From DASUPK01 sp963831605 (GTDB taxonomy: Bacteria; Actinomycetota; Thermoleophilia; Solirubrobacterales; 70-9), in contig CAWHQR010000001.1 in the NCBI GenBank assembly GCA_963831605.1, positions 62,001 through 126,000 on the forward strand: a DNA stretch of 64,000 nucleotides, read 5' to 3'. Position 1 is the stretch's first letter; the number at the start of each line of letters is the position of its first letter. Under the pieces are notes generated by a model. It was not told the DNA's origin. It did not search any database and saw only the letters and a list, made by a program, of their open reading frames with translations. A program made the position numbers and the translations under genes. Of this stretch, positions 50,425 to 59,413 are shown in pieces.

Positions 50425-51672
50425 ATGGACGTCGGCTTCGGCACCGCGATGCTGTTCGCGGGAGGGCTGCTTGCGATTGCCGCGGCGCTGTCGGGGCTGA
50501 TGCGCGGGACAGTGCTCTCGATCGCCGTGCTCTCGGTCACCGCCGGGCTGGTCCTGGCCGAGGTCGACGCGATCCACGTCTATCCGGGCGACAACGCGGT
50601 CGTCCACCTCTTCGAGCTGGCCCTGATCGTGACCCTGCTCTCCGATGGCCTCCTCGTGGACCGCGAGATGCTCGTCGTCCACTGGGGTCCGGTCGCCCGG
50701 GCACTGGTGATCGCGATGCCCCTCACGCTGGTCCTGCTGGCGGTGGCGGCCAAGCTGCTCTTCACGAGCATGGACTGGCCGGAGGCGTTCCTGCTCGGAT
50801 CGGTCCTCGCGGCCACGGATCCGGTTGTGACCTCGTCGGTGCTCACGTCGCAGCGCGTGCCGGCGTCAGTGCGCCACGCCCTCAATCTCGAGTCGGGGCT
50901 GAACGATGGCCTCGCGCTCCCCTTCGTGCTCTTCTTCATCATCCTCGCCTCACCCGTGGGAAACGCCGGGACGGAGGCCGCGAAGCTCGCCGGCGAGGCC
51001 GCGTTCGGGGCAGTGGTCGGCCTCCTCGTCGGACAGGCCGCCGGGCGGCTCACCCATCACCTGCCGGGCGGCGGGATCGTCCGGCGCTACGAGGGGATCT
51101 ATGCGCTCGGGATGGGTCTGCTCGCCTACGGGATCGCCGACGTGACCGTCGGCAACGGGCTGATTGCGGCGTTCATCTGCGGCATCTCGCTCGGCGTGGC
51201 GGACAGGGCGATCGCGGACGACTTCGTCGTCTTCAGCGAGAACGTCAGCTCGATCCTGCAGGTGCTGACCTTCTTCGTCTTCGGCGCGCTGATCGTGACC
51301 ACCGGGTACCACAGCGACGTCGCGGTGCTGGTCGCGTTCATCGCCTTCGCCCTGTTCATCGCACGCCCCGTGGCGATCTTTCTGGCGTTCATCAGAGTCG
51401 ATTTACCTCAGCCTCACAGGGCGTTCATCGCCTGGTTCGGGCCAAAGGGGGTGGCCGGCATGCTCTTCGCCGTGCTGGTGCTCAACTCCGGAGTACAGCA
51501 GGGCAACGCGATCTTCGAGGCGGCCGCCTTCGTCATCCTGGCCTCGATCCTGATCCACGGCGCCACCGACACGCTAGGTGCGAAGTGGATCGAGCGGCGG
51601 ATCGCGGCTGACCCCGAGCTGGGGGAGGAGGCCGATCCCGGCCTCGCGGCCGGCAGTGGAACGATGCCCTAG
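50425..51672 (+). CDS. Monovalent cation/proton antiporter (CPA family)
   Basis: A 415-residue transporter with about 12-13 membrane helices. The ion-binding region is AATDPVVTSSVL (near residue 130) and ESGLNDGLALPFVLFF (near residue 157), matching the TDP and ND motifs of CPA1-type Na+(K+)/H+ antiporters. A short acidic tail replaces the regulatory domains seen in some homologs. Ends with a 4-nt convergent overlap with the SHOCT-domain gene. Confidence 0.92.
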   Translation: MDVGFGTAMLFAGGLLAIAAALSGLMRGTVLSIAVLSVTAGLVLAEVDAIHVYPGDNAVVHLFELALIVTLLSDGLLVDREMLVVHWGPVARALVIAMPLTLVLLAVAAKLLFTSMDWPEAFLLGSVLAATDPVVTSSVLTSQRVPASVRHALNLESGLNDGLALPFVLFFIILASPVGNAGTEAAKLAGEAAFGAVVGLLVGQAAGRLTHHLPGGGIVRRYEGIYALGMGLLAYGIADVTVGNGLIAAFICGISLGVADRAIADDFVVFSENVSSILQVLTFFVFGALIVTTGYHSDVAVLVAFIAFALFIARPVAIFLAFIRVDLPQPHRAFIAWFGPKGVAGMLFAVLVLNSGVQQGNAIFEAAAFVILASILIHGATDTLGAKWIERRIAADPELGEEADPGLAAGSGTMP

Positions 51673-53015
51673 CTCGCGAGAACCTTCTTCTTCTCCTCGC
51701 GGAACTCGGCCGCGGTCAACAGCCCCCTCTCCTTGAGCTCACCCAGTCGCTCGAGGTGGTCGAGCTTCGCGTCCACGGGATGCCGATCCTCATGTGTAAG
51801 CCCCCTCATCGCCGCGCCCATCCTGCGACCCGCATCCGTCGTCGCGCGGCTGAATCGCTCGCGCACTGACCGGACCCAGTCGCCGGGCTGTGCGCCCGGG
51901 AACTCGCGCAGCGTCTTCCGACGCAGAGCCTCGAGGCCGACGCCGGCCAGCGCGATCAGCAGGATGGTGAGGACGAGTTGGCGAGTCCCGGAGGGTGGCC
52001 AGACGATCAAGCCGATCAGGGCGCCGGCCCCGAAGATCGACCAGACCAACTCGCGGCGGTCGCGCAGCGTGGGTGCGATCGCCCTGCGAATCCCGACCGC
52101 GGATCCCGCGGGCGATGCGAGGAAAGCGGCGCCGACGAAGAGGACCCCGTAGATCACGACAGTCGTGGCGATGCTCTGCAGCAACGAAGTGGCGATCCTC
52201 CAGACATGCTCGGCGGGGACGTTTGCCGCCTCCGTTTTGGCCAGCGAATCCACGAATAACCCCTCCAGCGCCCCGCGGACGCCGAGCGCAGCCAGGCCGG
52301 CCGCGATCAACCCGAGGCCGTAGGCCAGCATGACCATCCAGCGCCGTCCCTTCGCCAGATAGACCGCCAGTCCGAACAGTGCCACCGAGGCGAACGTGAA
52401 GAACCAGGCCAGGCCGACGATGAGCTGTACGACGGTCTTGGCGGTGTCGAGGTCCTTCGAGTCCGCCACCTGGAGCTGGCCGACGTCCGGCGGCAACGCG
52501 TCGTTGAGCTGCTTCTTCAGCCCGATCCGGTCTGCGAGCTGCAGGACGAGTGGCCGTAGGTCGAGCACAACCTTTCCGTTCTGCGAGGAGACCGTTTCGT
52601 TGTTGCCCTTCAGGATCGAGACCAGCTCCTGATGGGCGATCTGGTTCGCATCCCTCCAGGCCTGTTGTGCGCGGGGAGACTGGATCGCCTGCTTGGCCGC
52701 CTGAGTCGCGAACTCGCGGATCCCGGCCGAGGCCGGGGCGGAGAACGGCTTGAGGTCCTTGGGCAGTCGTTGCTTGACCACCGCCGTCACGTCGACGTTC
52801 GCGTAGAGCTCGTCGACGGCGTAGGTCGCGACCGCGTCAGAGATCTCCTTGTCCTGCAGCAGCTTGCCGCTCGTGTTCACCCACTCATTGGTGTCAAGCG
52901 CCTGGCGGTCGATCCAGCTGGTGAAGATCGCCAGAAACGCGAGGATCGAGGCGAGGACGACGAGGATGCGGATCTTGACCCGGTGCCGTTTCTCAGGCGG
53001 TTGAGTCGACGCCAT
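51669..53015 (-). CDS. Membrane protein with SHOCT domain
   Basis: A 448-residue protein. One N-terminal TM (VLASILAFLAIFTSWI) is followed by an extracytoplasmic domain of about 190 residues, then four or five helices (VQLIVGLAWFFTFASVALFG, VVIYGVLFVGAAFLA, LVLTILLIALAGVGL) and a C-terminal SHOCT motif (LDHLERLGELKERGLLTAAE then FREEKKKVL), which usually serves oligomerisation. Function unknown, though the plan is common in actinobacteria. Confidence 0.85.
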   Translation of the reverse strand: MASTQPPEKRHRVKIRILVVLASILAFLAIFTSWIDRQALDTNEWVNTSGKLLQDKEISDAVATYAVDELYANVDVTAVVKQRLPKDLKPFSAPASAGIREFATQAAKQAIQSPRAQQAWRDANQIAHQELVSILKGNNETVSSQNGKVVLDLRPLVLQLADRIGLKKQLNDALPPDVGQLQVADSKDLDTAKTVVQLIVGLAWFFTFASVALFGLAVYLAKGRRWMVMLAYGLGLIAAGLAALGVRGALEGLFVDSLAKTEAANVPAEHVWRIATSLLQSIATTVVIYGVLFVGAAFLASPAGSAVGIRRAIAPTLRDRRELVWSIFGAGALIGLIVWPPSGTRQLVLTILLIALAGVGLEALRRKTLREFPGAQPGDWVRSVRERFSRATTDAGRRMGAAMRGLTHEDRHPVDAKLDHLERLGELKERGLLTAAEFREEKKKVLAS

Positions 53016-53056
53016 GCGACCCCGGACCTTACGAACGGGCCCGGTCGCAGCGGAAG

Positions 53057-53956
53057 CTAGGCGGCTACGGGCGCCTCGAGGCGCTCCTCGACCCACTTGG
53101 TCGAGGCGATGTGCCGCTTCATGCCGAGCTCCTTGGGCGAGAAGCCAAGCGCGAGGCCAACGAGCTGGGGGAGATGCAGGACAGCCAGGCCGAGGTCGCG
53201 GTTGACGACCCTGGCGGCCTCCGGCTGCTGGAGGTCAAGGTTGAGGTGGCAGAGCGGGCAGGGCGTCACCAGGCAATCGGCGCCCGCGTCGAGAGCGTCG
53301 CCGATGTGGGTGCCGGCCTGCCGCAGCGAGACCTCCCGGGCCATGGTGATGACCGGGAAGCCGCAGCACTTCCGGGCGCCGTCGTACTCGACCACCTGCC
53401 CGCCGAGGGCTTCGATCACGCGACCGAGATAGAGGTCGCGCTCGGGGTGCTCCTCATAGCCGAGCCGGTGCTTCGGCCGGAGGATGTAGCAGCCGTAAAA
53501 GGGGCCGACCTTCAATCCGCCCAGCGGCCGCTGCACCTGCTCCTTGAGCTTGTCCAGGCCGTAGTCCTCGACCAGCACCCAGAGAAAGTTCTTGTTGGAG
53601 AAGCCCTCCGGCTCATAGGAGAGCCCCTCCTCGGAGAGGGTCTCGTTGATGTGGGAGCGGTACTCGGAGTCGCGCAGCCGCTGCTGGCACTCGGACTGGG
53701 CGCCCTGGCAGGTCGAGCAGATGTTCATCATCGGCAGGCCGGTCTGCTGGGCCAGTGCGAAGGTGCGGGCATTCAGGGTGTCGGCGAGCTCCTGGTTGTG
53801 CTCGGCGATCACGCCGGCGCCGCAGCAGTTGGCGCGATCGAGCTCGACCAGCTCGATGCCCAGGCGATCGGCGACCAGGCCCACCGATCCGTGCAGCTCG
53901 GTGGTGAAGCCGCGACTGACACAGCCCGGCCAGTAGGCCATCTTCAGGTCGGTCAT
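53057..53956 (-). CDS. CCG-domain subunit of succinate dehydrogenase/fumarate reductase (SdhE/HdrB-like)
   Basis: A 299-residue protein with two cysteine-rich CCG motifs. Motif 1: PGCVSRG, NCCGAG and CSTCQ. Motif 2: YGCYILRP, KCCGFP and CPLCHLN. Such double CCG domains hold non-cubane Fe-S clusters in HdrB and in the archaeal-type SdhE subunit, which replaces the haem-containing SdhC/D anchors. Its start overlaps the sdhB stop by one base (TGATG). It would pass electrons from SdhB to quinone at the membrane surface, probably by amphipathic helices. Confidence 0.88.
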   Translation of the reverse strand: MTDLKMAYWPGCVSRGFTTELHGSVGLVADRLGIELVELDRANCCGAGVIAEHNQELADTLNARTFALAQQTGLPMMNICSTCQGAQSECQQRLRDSEYRSHINETLSEEGLSYEPEGFSNKNFLWVLVEDYGLDKLKEQVQRPLGGLKVGPFYGCYILRPKHRLGYEEHPERDLYLGRVIEALGGQVVEYDGARKCCGFPVITMAREVSLRQAGTHIGDALDAGADCLVTPCPLCHLNLDLQQPEAARVVNRDLGLAVLHLPQLVGLALGFSPKELGMKRHIASTKWVEERLEAPVAA

Positions 53957-55146
53957 CAGGAATCTCCCTCGTCGGGCTCGGGCTGGACTGCGGCCTCGGG
54001 CACCGCGTCGGCCTCGGGGACGCTCTCGTCCGCGTCCGCCTCCTCGCCGCGGATGTACAGGTTGAGCTCGATGCCGTGCTCCTCGGTGTGCGCGTAGATC
54101 CGCTGGACCTGGTTCTGAGCGTCGCCCGGCAGCTTGGGGTGGACCCCCGGGATCAGCTTGGGCACCGAGCGCATCTTGCCGCTCTTGATGCCGCGGAGCG
54201 CGGTCGGGATCGACTCGAGCAGAGCCTTGATTCCAGCCGGCCGCGGCATGAGCTTGCCCCTGACGCCGGGGGCGTATGACTCCTGCTGGAGCAACGCCTC
54301 GTCGAGGGTCCCCTTCTTCTCGATGATCTTGGTGAAGGCGATCTCATGGTTGTGGCCGTTGTTCTGGTCCACGATGCCCTCGCCTCCGGCGGCGCGCCGC
54401 AGTCGCATGATCTGATCCATCGGCGCCACGCCCTTCGGGCAGGCGTCGATGCACGAGAAGCAGTGGGTGCAGTCGTAGATCCCGTGCGGGTCCTGGGCGA
54501 GGTCGTTGAGCCGCTCCTTGGTCTCTGCGTCGCGCGGATCGCCGACGAAGCGGTAGGCCTTCGCGAGCGCGGCGGGGCCGATGAAGTCGGGGTCGGCCTC
54601 CATCGAGAGGCAGGCGGACACACAGGCTCCGCACTGGATGCAGGCCATCGACTGGGTGATGTCGATCATCGACTCCGGAGGGACGACGTACTCGCGCTCC
54701 GGCGGGTCGCCTTCGGGGAGCAGCCACGGCGTGACCCGGCGGATCTTGGTCCAGTGGGTCGACTCCATGTCGGTCACCAGATCCTTGATCACGGGCATGT
54801 TCCCCATCGGCTCGACGACGATCGGCTCCGGCCCCGGAGGCGAAGCCGAGGAGCCGGCCTGGTGGTGGTGGCCGCCGTTCTCGCGGTTGGCGAACTCGGA
54901 GGCCTCGCCGATCATCGTCTTGCAGGCGAGACCCGACTGGCCGTTGATCTTCATGCCGCAGGAGCCGCAGATCGCAGCGCGGCAGGAGCAGCGGACGGCG
55001 AGCGAGCCGTCGTCGCGGTCCTTCGCCTGCAGGAGCCCGTCGAGGACGGAGAGCGTGGGGTCGAGGTCGACGTCGAAGGTCTCCCAGTAGGGACCCTCGG
55101 CCTCCTCGGGTTGGAAGCGCCTCACCTTGAGAGTGAACTCGGCCAT
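53956..55146 (-). CDS. sdhB: Succinate dehydrogenase/fumarate reductase iron-sulfur subunit
   Basis: A 396-residue subunit, much longer than the usual 240. CSCRAAICGSC plus a later Cys holds the [2Fe-2S] cluster (residues 53-75). CIQCGACVSAC and CTHCFSCIDACPKGV bind the two further clusters; both have the C-x2-C-x2-C form, so the usual [3Fe-4S] may be [4Fe-4S], as in SdhE-type enzymes. Unusual features are a His/Pro insert after the first domain (ENGGHHHQAGSSASPPGPEP) and an acidic C-terminal tail. It lies between sdhA and the CCG subunit. Confidence 0.92.
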   Translation of the reverse strand: MAEFTLKVRRFQPEEAEGPYWETFDVDLDPTLSVLDGLLQAKDRDDGSLAVRCSCRAAICGSCGMKINGQSGLACKTMIGEASEFANRENGGHHHQAGSSASPPGPEPIVVEPMGNMPVIKDLVTDMESTHWTKIRRVTPWLLPEGDPPEREYVVPPESMIDITQSMACIQCGACVSACLSMEADPDFIGPAALAKAYRFVGDPRDAETKERLNDLAQDPHGIYDCTHCFSCIDACPKGVAPMDQIMRLRRAAGGEGIVDQNNGHNHEIAFTKIIEKKGTLDEALLQQESYAPGVRGKLMPRPAGIKALLESIPTALRGIKSGKMRSVPKLIPGVHPKLPGDAQNQVQRIYAHTEEHGIELNLYIRGEEADADESVPEADAVPEAAVQPEPDEGDS

Positions 55147-55193
55147 CTACTTCACCCTACCCATCAAGCGACCGCCAGCCGTTCCATCTTGGA

Positions 55194-55211
55194 GCGGCGA
55201 CTTGTCGCCGC
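55194..55211. promoter_or_regulatory. Hairpin between sdhA and sdhB
   Basis: GCGGCGAC (55194-55201) and GTCGCCGC (55204-55211) form a perfect stem with a 2-nt loop inside the 98-nt gap. It may balance subunit expression or stabilise the transcript. Confidence 0.4.
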
Positions 55212-55244
55212 GACTGATGTTTGCGGCGCCCGCGGTCGCGACCA

Positions 55245-56933
55245 TCAGTAGGTCCGCTCCTGCGGCTCCCACTGGGTGATGGTCACGTCTGAGTAGCTGA
55301 TTTCGGGCGCGTCGTCGGTCCGGGTCAGGTCGATGTGCTTGAGCCACTCCTCGTCGTTTCGCTCGGGGAAGTCGGTCCGGAACTGCGCGCCGCGGCTCTC
55401 CGTGCGGTGGATCGCCCCCACGCAGGTGCACTCGGCGCAGTCGAGCATGTACTCGAGCTCGATCGCCGCGAGCACGTCCTGGTTGAAGACCCGGCCCTTG
55501 TCGTCGACGTAGGCGCTCCTCGCCTCCTCCTTGAGGCGCTTGATCGTCTCCAGCGCCTCATTGAGCCCTTCGGCCTCGCGGAAGACGGCGACGTGCTTGT
55601 CCATCGTCTCGCCCATCTCCTTGCGGATCTCCGAGACGCGCCGGCCCGAGCCCTTCTCCCGGCCGAGGATCTCGGCGATTCGCGCCTCGTCGGCGCCCTG
55701 GGCGGAGTGGGGGGCATGCACCGACTCGCGTCCCTTGGCTCGCTCCGAGGCGTCGACGCCGGAGCGGCGCCCGAAGATCAGGGTGTCGAGCAGCGAGTTG
55801 GCGCCCAGGCGGTTGCCGCCGTGGACCGAGACGCAGGCGACCTCTCCGGCGGCGTAGAGGCCAGGGACGTTGGTGCGGCCCTCAGTGTCGGTCTTGACCC
55901 CGCCCATCGTGTAGTGGTTGCCCGGCTTGATGTGGATCGGCTCCTTGGTGATGTCCACGCCGGCGAAGTCGCGGCCGACCAGGACGATCTCCCGCAGTGC
56001 CTCGTGGATCCGCTTGCGCGGGACCACGGTGATGTCGAGGGCGACAGTGCCGTCCGGGAAGCCGCGGCCCTCGTTGATCTCGGTCTGCTCGGCGCGGGAG
56101 ACCACGTCACGGGAGGCCAGCTCCATCTTGTTCGGCGCGTACTTCTCCATGAAGCGCTCGCCGTTCGCGTTGAGCAGGTGTGCGCCCTCTCCGCGCGCGC
56201 CCTCGGTGATCAGGAAGCCCTTGCCGGCCAGGGTGGTCGGGTGGTACTGGATCATCTCCATGTCCATCAGCTTCGCCCCGACGCGGTAGGCCTGGGCGAT
56301 CCCGTCGCCGGTGCAGATCAGGGCGTTGGTGGTCGGCTGCCAGACCTGTCCATTGCCGCCCGTGGCCAGGATCACGGCCTTCGCGCCGAAGTGGGCCATC
56401 GAGCCGTCCCGGACATTCCGGCAGATCGCGCCGACGCAGTTGCCGTCGTCGTCCATCGCCAACGAGGTCGTGAAGTACTCCTCGTAGCGGGCGACGTCGT
56501 CGGAGAACTTCATGAGCTGCTCGTAGAGCACGTGCATGATCGCCTGGCCGGTGATGTCCGCGACGTAGTAGGTGCGGGCGGCCGAGGCGCCTCCGAAGGC
56601 GCGGGTACCGAGCTTGCCCTCCTCGTTGCGGTGGAAGGTGACTCCGAGGTGCTCGAGGTGGAGGAGCTCGTCCGGCGCGGCCTTGCACATGATCTCGACC
56701 GCGTCCTGGTCGGCGAGGTAGTCCGACCCCTTGATGGTGTCGAAGGCGTGCGACTCCCAGCTGTCGTCCTCCTGCAGAGCGGCGTTGATGCCGCCCTGCG
56801 CGGCGTTGGAGTGCGATCGGACGGGATGGACCTTGCTGATGATGCCGACGGAGACGCCCTGCTCCGCAGCGGCAAGCGCGGCCCGCTGTCCCGCGAGGCC
56901 CGCCCCGATCACCAGTACGTCGTGGTCCGGCAC
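55245..56933 (-). CDS. sdhA: Succinate dehydrogenase/fumarate reductase flavoprotein subunit
   Basis: A 562-residue FAD subunit. VLVIGAGLAGQRAALAAAEQ binds FAD, HSNAAQGGINAAL contains the HS-x-x-A-x-GG motif for covalent flavin attachment, and active-site segments YHPTTLAGKGFLITEGARGE, NHYTMGGVKTD and ANSLLDTLIFGRRSG are intact. The frame stays open far upstream by chance; GTG at 56933 is chosen because the FAD motif follows at once and a -10 hexamer lies 7 nt before it. First gene of the complex. Confidence 0.95.
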   Translation of the reverse strand: MPDHDVLVIGAGLAGQRAALAAAEQGVSVGIISKVHPVRSHSNAAQGGINAALQEDDSWESHAFDTIKGSDYLADQDAVEIMCKAAPDELLHLEHLGVTFHRNEEGKLGTRAFGGASAARTYYVADITGQAIMHVLYEQLMKFSDDVARYEEYFTTSLAMDDDGNCVGAICRNVRDGSMAHFGAKAVILATGGNGQVWQPTTNALICTGDGIAQAYRVGAKLMDMEMIQYHPTTLAGKGFLITEGARGEGAHLLNANGERFMEKYAPNKMELASRDVVSRAEQTEINEGRGFPDGTVALDITVVPRKRIHEALREIVLVGRDFAGVDITKEPIHIKPGNHYTMGGVKTDTEGRTNVPGLYAAGEVACVSVHGGNRLGANSLLDTLIFGRRSGVDASERAKGRESVHAPHSAQGADEARIAEILGREKGSGRRVSEIRKEMGETMDKHVAVFREAEGLNEALETIKRLKEEARSAYVDDKGRVFNQDVLAAIELEYMLDCAECTCVGAIHRTESRGAQFRTDFPERNDEEWLKHIDLTRTDDAPEISYSDVTITQWEPQERTY

Positions 56934-56940
56934 GAAACCG

Positions 56941-56946
56941 ATCCTA
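56941..56946 (-). promoter_or_regulatory. Putative -10 hexamer of the sdh operon
   Basis: TAGGAT on the minus strand, 7 nt before the sdhA GTG and only a few bases from the stop of the upstream protease gene; leaderless pattern. Confidence 0.45.
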
Positions 56947-56956
56947 TATAGGGCGG

Positions 56957-58144
56957 CTACAGGCTGGTATCCGCGCTGCCGGGCGCCATCGGACGCATCG
57001 CCTTCCCGATCGCGTCGATCGTCAGCACGCCGCGGATGCGGCCGTCGGCGTCGGTGGCGATCAGGGCGCCGAGGCGGCGCAGCGACTCGTTGCCGAGGAC
57101 GGATTCGAGCGGCTCGTCCTCCCCGATGGTGAGTGCGCCGCTGTCCCGTGCGAGGACGTCTCCCACGATGGAGGACGCGCGCTCGACGGCCGGGACATTG
57201 TCGGCGGCGCCGCGGTCGACCAGGCCGATGAAGTGCCTGCTTGTGTCGACGACGGGGAACCATGGCGAGCGGTAGCGCAGGAAGTACTCGTCGAGCGCCT
57301 GCTCGATCGAGGCGCCCTCCGGGATTGCCACCGGGTCCCGCTCCATCACGTCGGCGACCGAGATGCCCTCGATGCGGCTGCTCACCTCGGTCTGCGCGAG
57401 CGCAGCCTTGGCGGCGCCGCGGAGGATGAATCCGATGAAGGCGAGCCAGATCCCGCCGAAAAGGGAGCCGCGGTAGGCCGCGAAGTAGCCGAGCCCGCCG
57501 ACGATCAGCAGGACGCCGAACCACTCCCCGATCGTGGCGGCGAAACGCGTCCCGGAGTTGCGACTGCCTGTCCGCCACCAGGCGATCGCGCGCGCGATGC
57601 GACCGCCGTCCAGCGGGAACGCCGGGACCAGGTTGAAGATCAGCACGAAGAGGTTGATCGAGCCGAGCCAGGCGATCATGACCGCGGCCCCGGAGGCGTT
57701 GGTGCTGTTCTGGGCCAGCGCGGCGTGGCGCAGTTCCCCCGAAGGGGCTATCACCAGGAAGGCGCCGACGCAGGCAAGCACAATCGCCACAGTGACCAGG
57801 GGCCCGGCGATCGCGATCTTGAATTCGGTCCCTGGAGTGTCCGAGTCCTTCTCGAGCCGGGCGAAACCGCCGAACATCCACAGCGTGATCCCGGAGACGC
57901 CGATCCCATGCCGCCGGGCTACGAAGGCGTGGCCGAGCTCGTGCAGCAGGATCGAGGCGAAGAAGAGCGCGGCACTTGCCACGGCGAGGAAGTACGGCTC
58001 GCTGTCCCCGTTCGGCGAATTGAGCTCGTCCCGGTAGGAACTCGAAAGCCAGAAGATGATCAGGAAGAGGACGATGAACCACGAGTAGTCCACCGCGATC
58101 CTGATGCCGCGTATACGAAACAGCGTGACGCCGCCGCCGGCCAT
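56957..58144 (-). CDS. Site-2 protease (M50) with CBS domains
   Basis: A 395-residue intramembrane metalloprotease. TM helices carry HELGH (His68, Glu69, His72) and a later FPLDGGRIARAI segment giving the third zinc ligand. The C-terminal 170 residues form a pair of CBS domains (VMERDPVAIPEGASIEQALD; FVPVVD-like turn), which sense adenine nucleotides in related proteins. It probably cleaves membrane-bound regulators. ATG at 58144 starts the family N-terminus MAGGGVTLFRIRGIRI. Confidence 0.93.
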   Translation of the reverse strand: MAGGGVTLFRIRGIRIAVDYSWFIVLFLIIFWLSSSYRDELNSPNGDSEPYFLAVASAALFFASILLHELGHAFVARRHGIGVSGITLWMFGGFARLEKDSDTPGTEFKIAIAGPLVTVAIVLACVGAFLVIAPSGELRHAALAQNSTNASGAAVMIAWLGSINLFVLIFNLVPAFPLDGGRIARAIAWWRTGSRNSGTRFAATIGEWFGVLLIVGGLGYFAAYRGSLFGGIWLAFIGFILRGAAKAALAQTEVSSRIEGISVADVMERDPVAIPEGASIEQALDEYFLRYRSPWFPVVDTSRHFIGLVDRGAADNVPAVERASSIVGDVLARDSGALTIGEDEPLESVLGNESLRRLGALIATDADGRIRGVLTIDAIGKAMRPMAPGSADTSL

Positions 58145-58151
58145 GGACCGG

Positions 58152-58157
58152 AGGTTA
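58152..58157 (-). promoter_or_regulatory. Putative -10 hexamer of the site-2 protease
   Basis: TAACCT on the minus strand, 7 nt before its ATG. Confidence 0.4.
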
Positions 58158-58169
58158 GAGGCCGCCGGG

Positions 58170-58175
58170 TAGCTT
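58170..58175 (+). promoter_or_regulatory. Putative -10 hexamer of the M28 peptidase
   Basis: TAGCTT lies 6 nt before the ATG at 58182. Both divergent -10 elements fall within 24 bp, so the promoters overlap face to face. Confidence 0.35.
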
Positions 58176-58181
58176 TCCGGC

Positions 58182-59412
58182 ATGGCGACAGAGGCTCCAG
58201 CCGGTCTCTCGGCCCCACCCGATGAAGATTGGATGCGGACCAGGCTCGACGAGCTCTGCTCGTGGGAGCGCGGCTCGGCATCCGAGGGCGAGCGCCGAGC
58301 CGCCGAATGGCTGGCCGACGAGCTGCGGGAGGCCGGCGCCCGCGACGTGCGCGTCGAGGAGGAGACCGGGGCGAACGGCACGTTCTGGTGGCCGATCGGG
58401 CTGTTGGCGGGCGCCGGGGCGCTCGCGGGCCTGGCCGCCCGGCGCGGCGGCCGCGTCGCTCGTGCACTCGCGACCGCTCACGGGCGGGGCGGCGGCCGCC
58501 CTGATCGCGGACGAGCTGCCTCCCGGCAAGCGCCGCTTTCGCCGCATGCTGCCCAATCGCAGCGCCCACCACGTGCTCGCCGAGATCGGTCCCGCCGACG
58601 CCGAGCGAACGGTCGTCCTCATGGCCCACCACGACGCGGCCCACACCGCCTTCTTCTTCAACCCGGCGATCACCGAGGCCGTGGGTCAGAACGCTCCCTT
58701 GGTCTTCGAGAACAACGACACCAGCCCGCCGCTGATGTGGCCGACGGTGGCCGGTCCGGCGATCGTCGCGGCGGGCGCCGCGCTCGGCAGCAGGAAGCTG
58801 ACCGGCCTCGGCACCGCCGTCTCCGCCGGGAGCGCGGCGTTCATGGCCCACATCGGCGCCGGCGAGGTCGTCCCCGGAGCCAATGACAACGGGACGGGCT
58901 GCATCGCCCAGCTGGCATTCGCCCGCGCCTTCGCCGAGCACCCGCCGGAGAACACGCGGATCCTCTTCCTCTCAACCTCCGAGGAGGCTCTCTGCGAGGG
59001 GATGGGCCTGTTCATGGAGCGGCACGCCTCCGAGCTGCCGACCGATCGGACCTTCTTCCTCTGCCTCGATACCGTCGGGTCCCCCAATCTGCTGGTCCTG
59101 CGTGGAGAGGGGATGCTGAAGATGAGGGAGTATCCGGCGCCCTCGCTCGAGCTGCTCGATTCGACCGCGGAGGAGCTCGGCATCGAGATGCCCTTTCGCG
59201 AGCTGCGCCTGCGCAATGCGACCGACGGCATCTTCCCGCTCGCGGCCGGCTACCAGTGCGTCTCGGTCGCCTCGTGCAATCAGTGGAAGAACCCCACGAA
59301 CTACCACTGGAGGACTGACACTCCCGACCGGGTGGACTACGGGACAGTCGGCGACGCGGTCAGGCTCTCGGAGGCCGTGGTCCGCAAGCTGGATGCGAAC
59401 TGGCTGACCTGA
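58182..59412 (+). pseudogene. M28-family metallopeptidase with one frameshift
   Basis: The N-terminus is coded in one frame (ATG 58182, MATEAPAGLSAPP, RLDELCSWERGSASEGERRA) to about 58485 in a GC-rich run, after which the protein continues in the next frame (AAALIADELPPGKRRFRRML). That frame holds the zinc residues of M28 aminopeptidases: HHDAAHT, GANDNGTG, STSEEALCEG, CLDTVGSPN and YHWRTDTPDR. About 400 residues in all. With every catalytic part kept, a single-base sequencing error or a very recent mutation is likely. Confidence 0.8.
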
Positions 59413-59413
59413 G

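Noticed and set aside
56934..58082. A giant flavoprotein fused to an N-terminal domain (frame open to 58082)
   Set aside because: The upstream part is antisense-frame shadow of the site-2 protease gene: Arg-rich, without domains, and the protease frame has HELGH and CBS domains.
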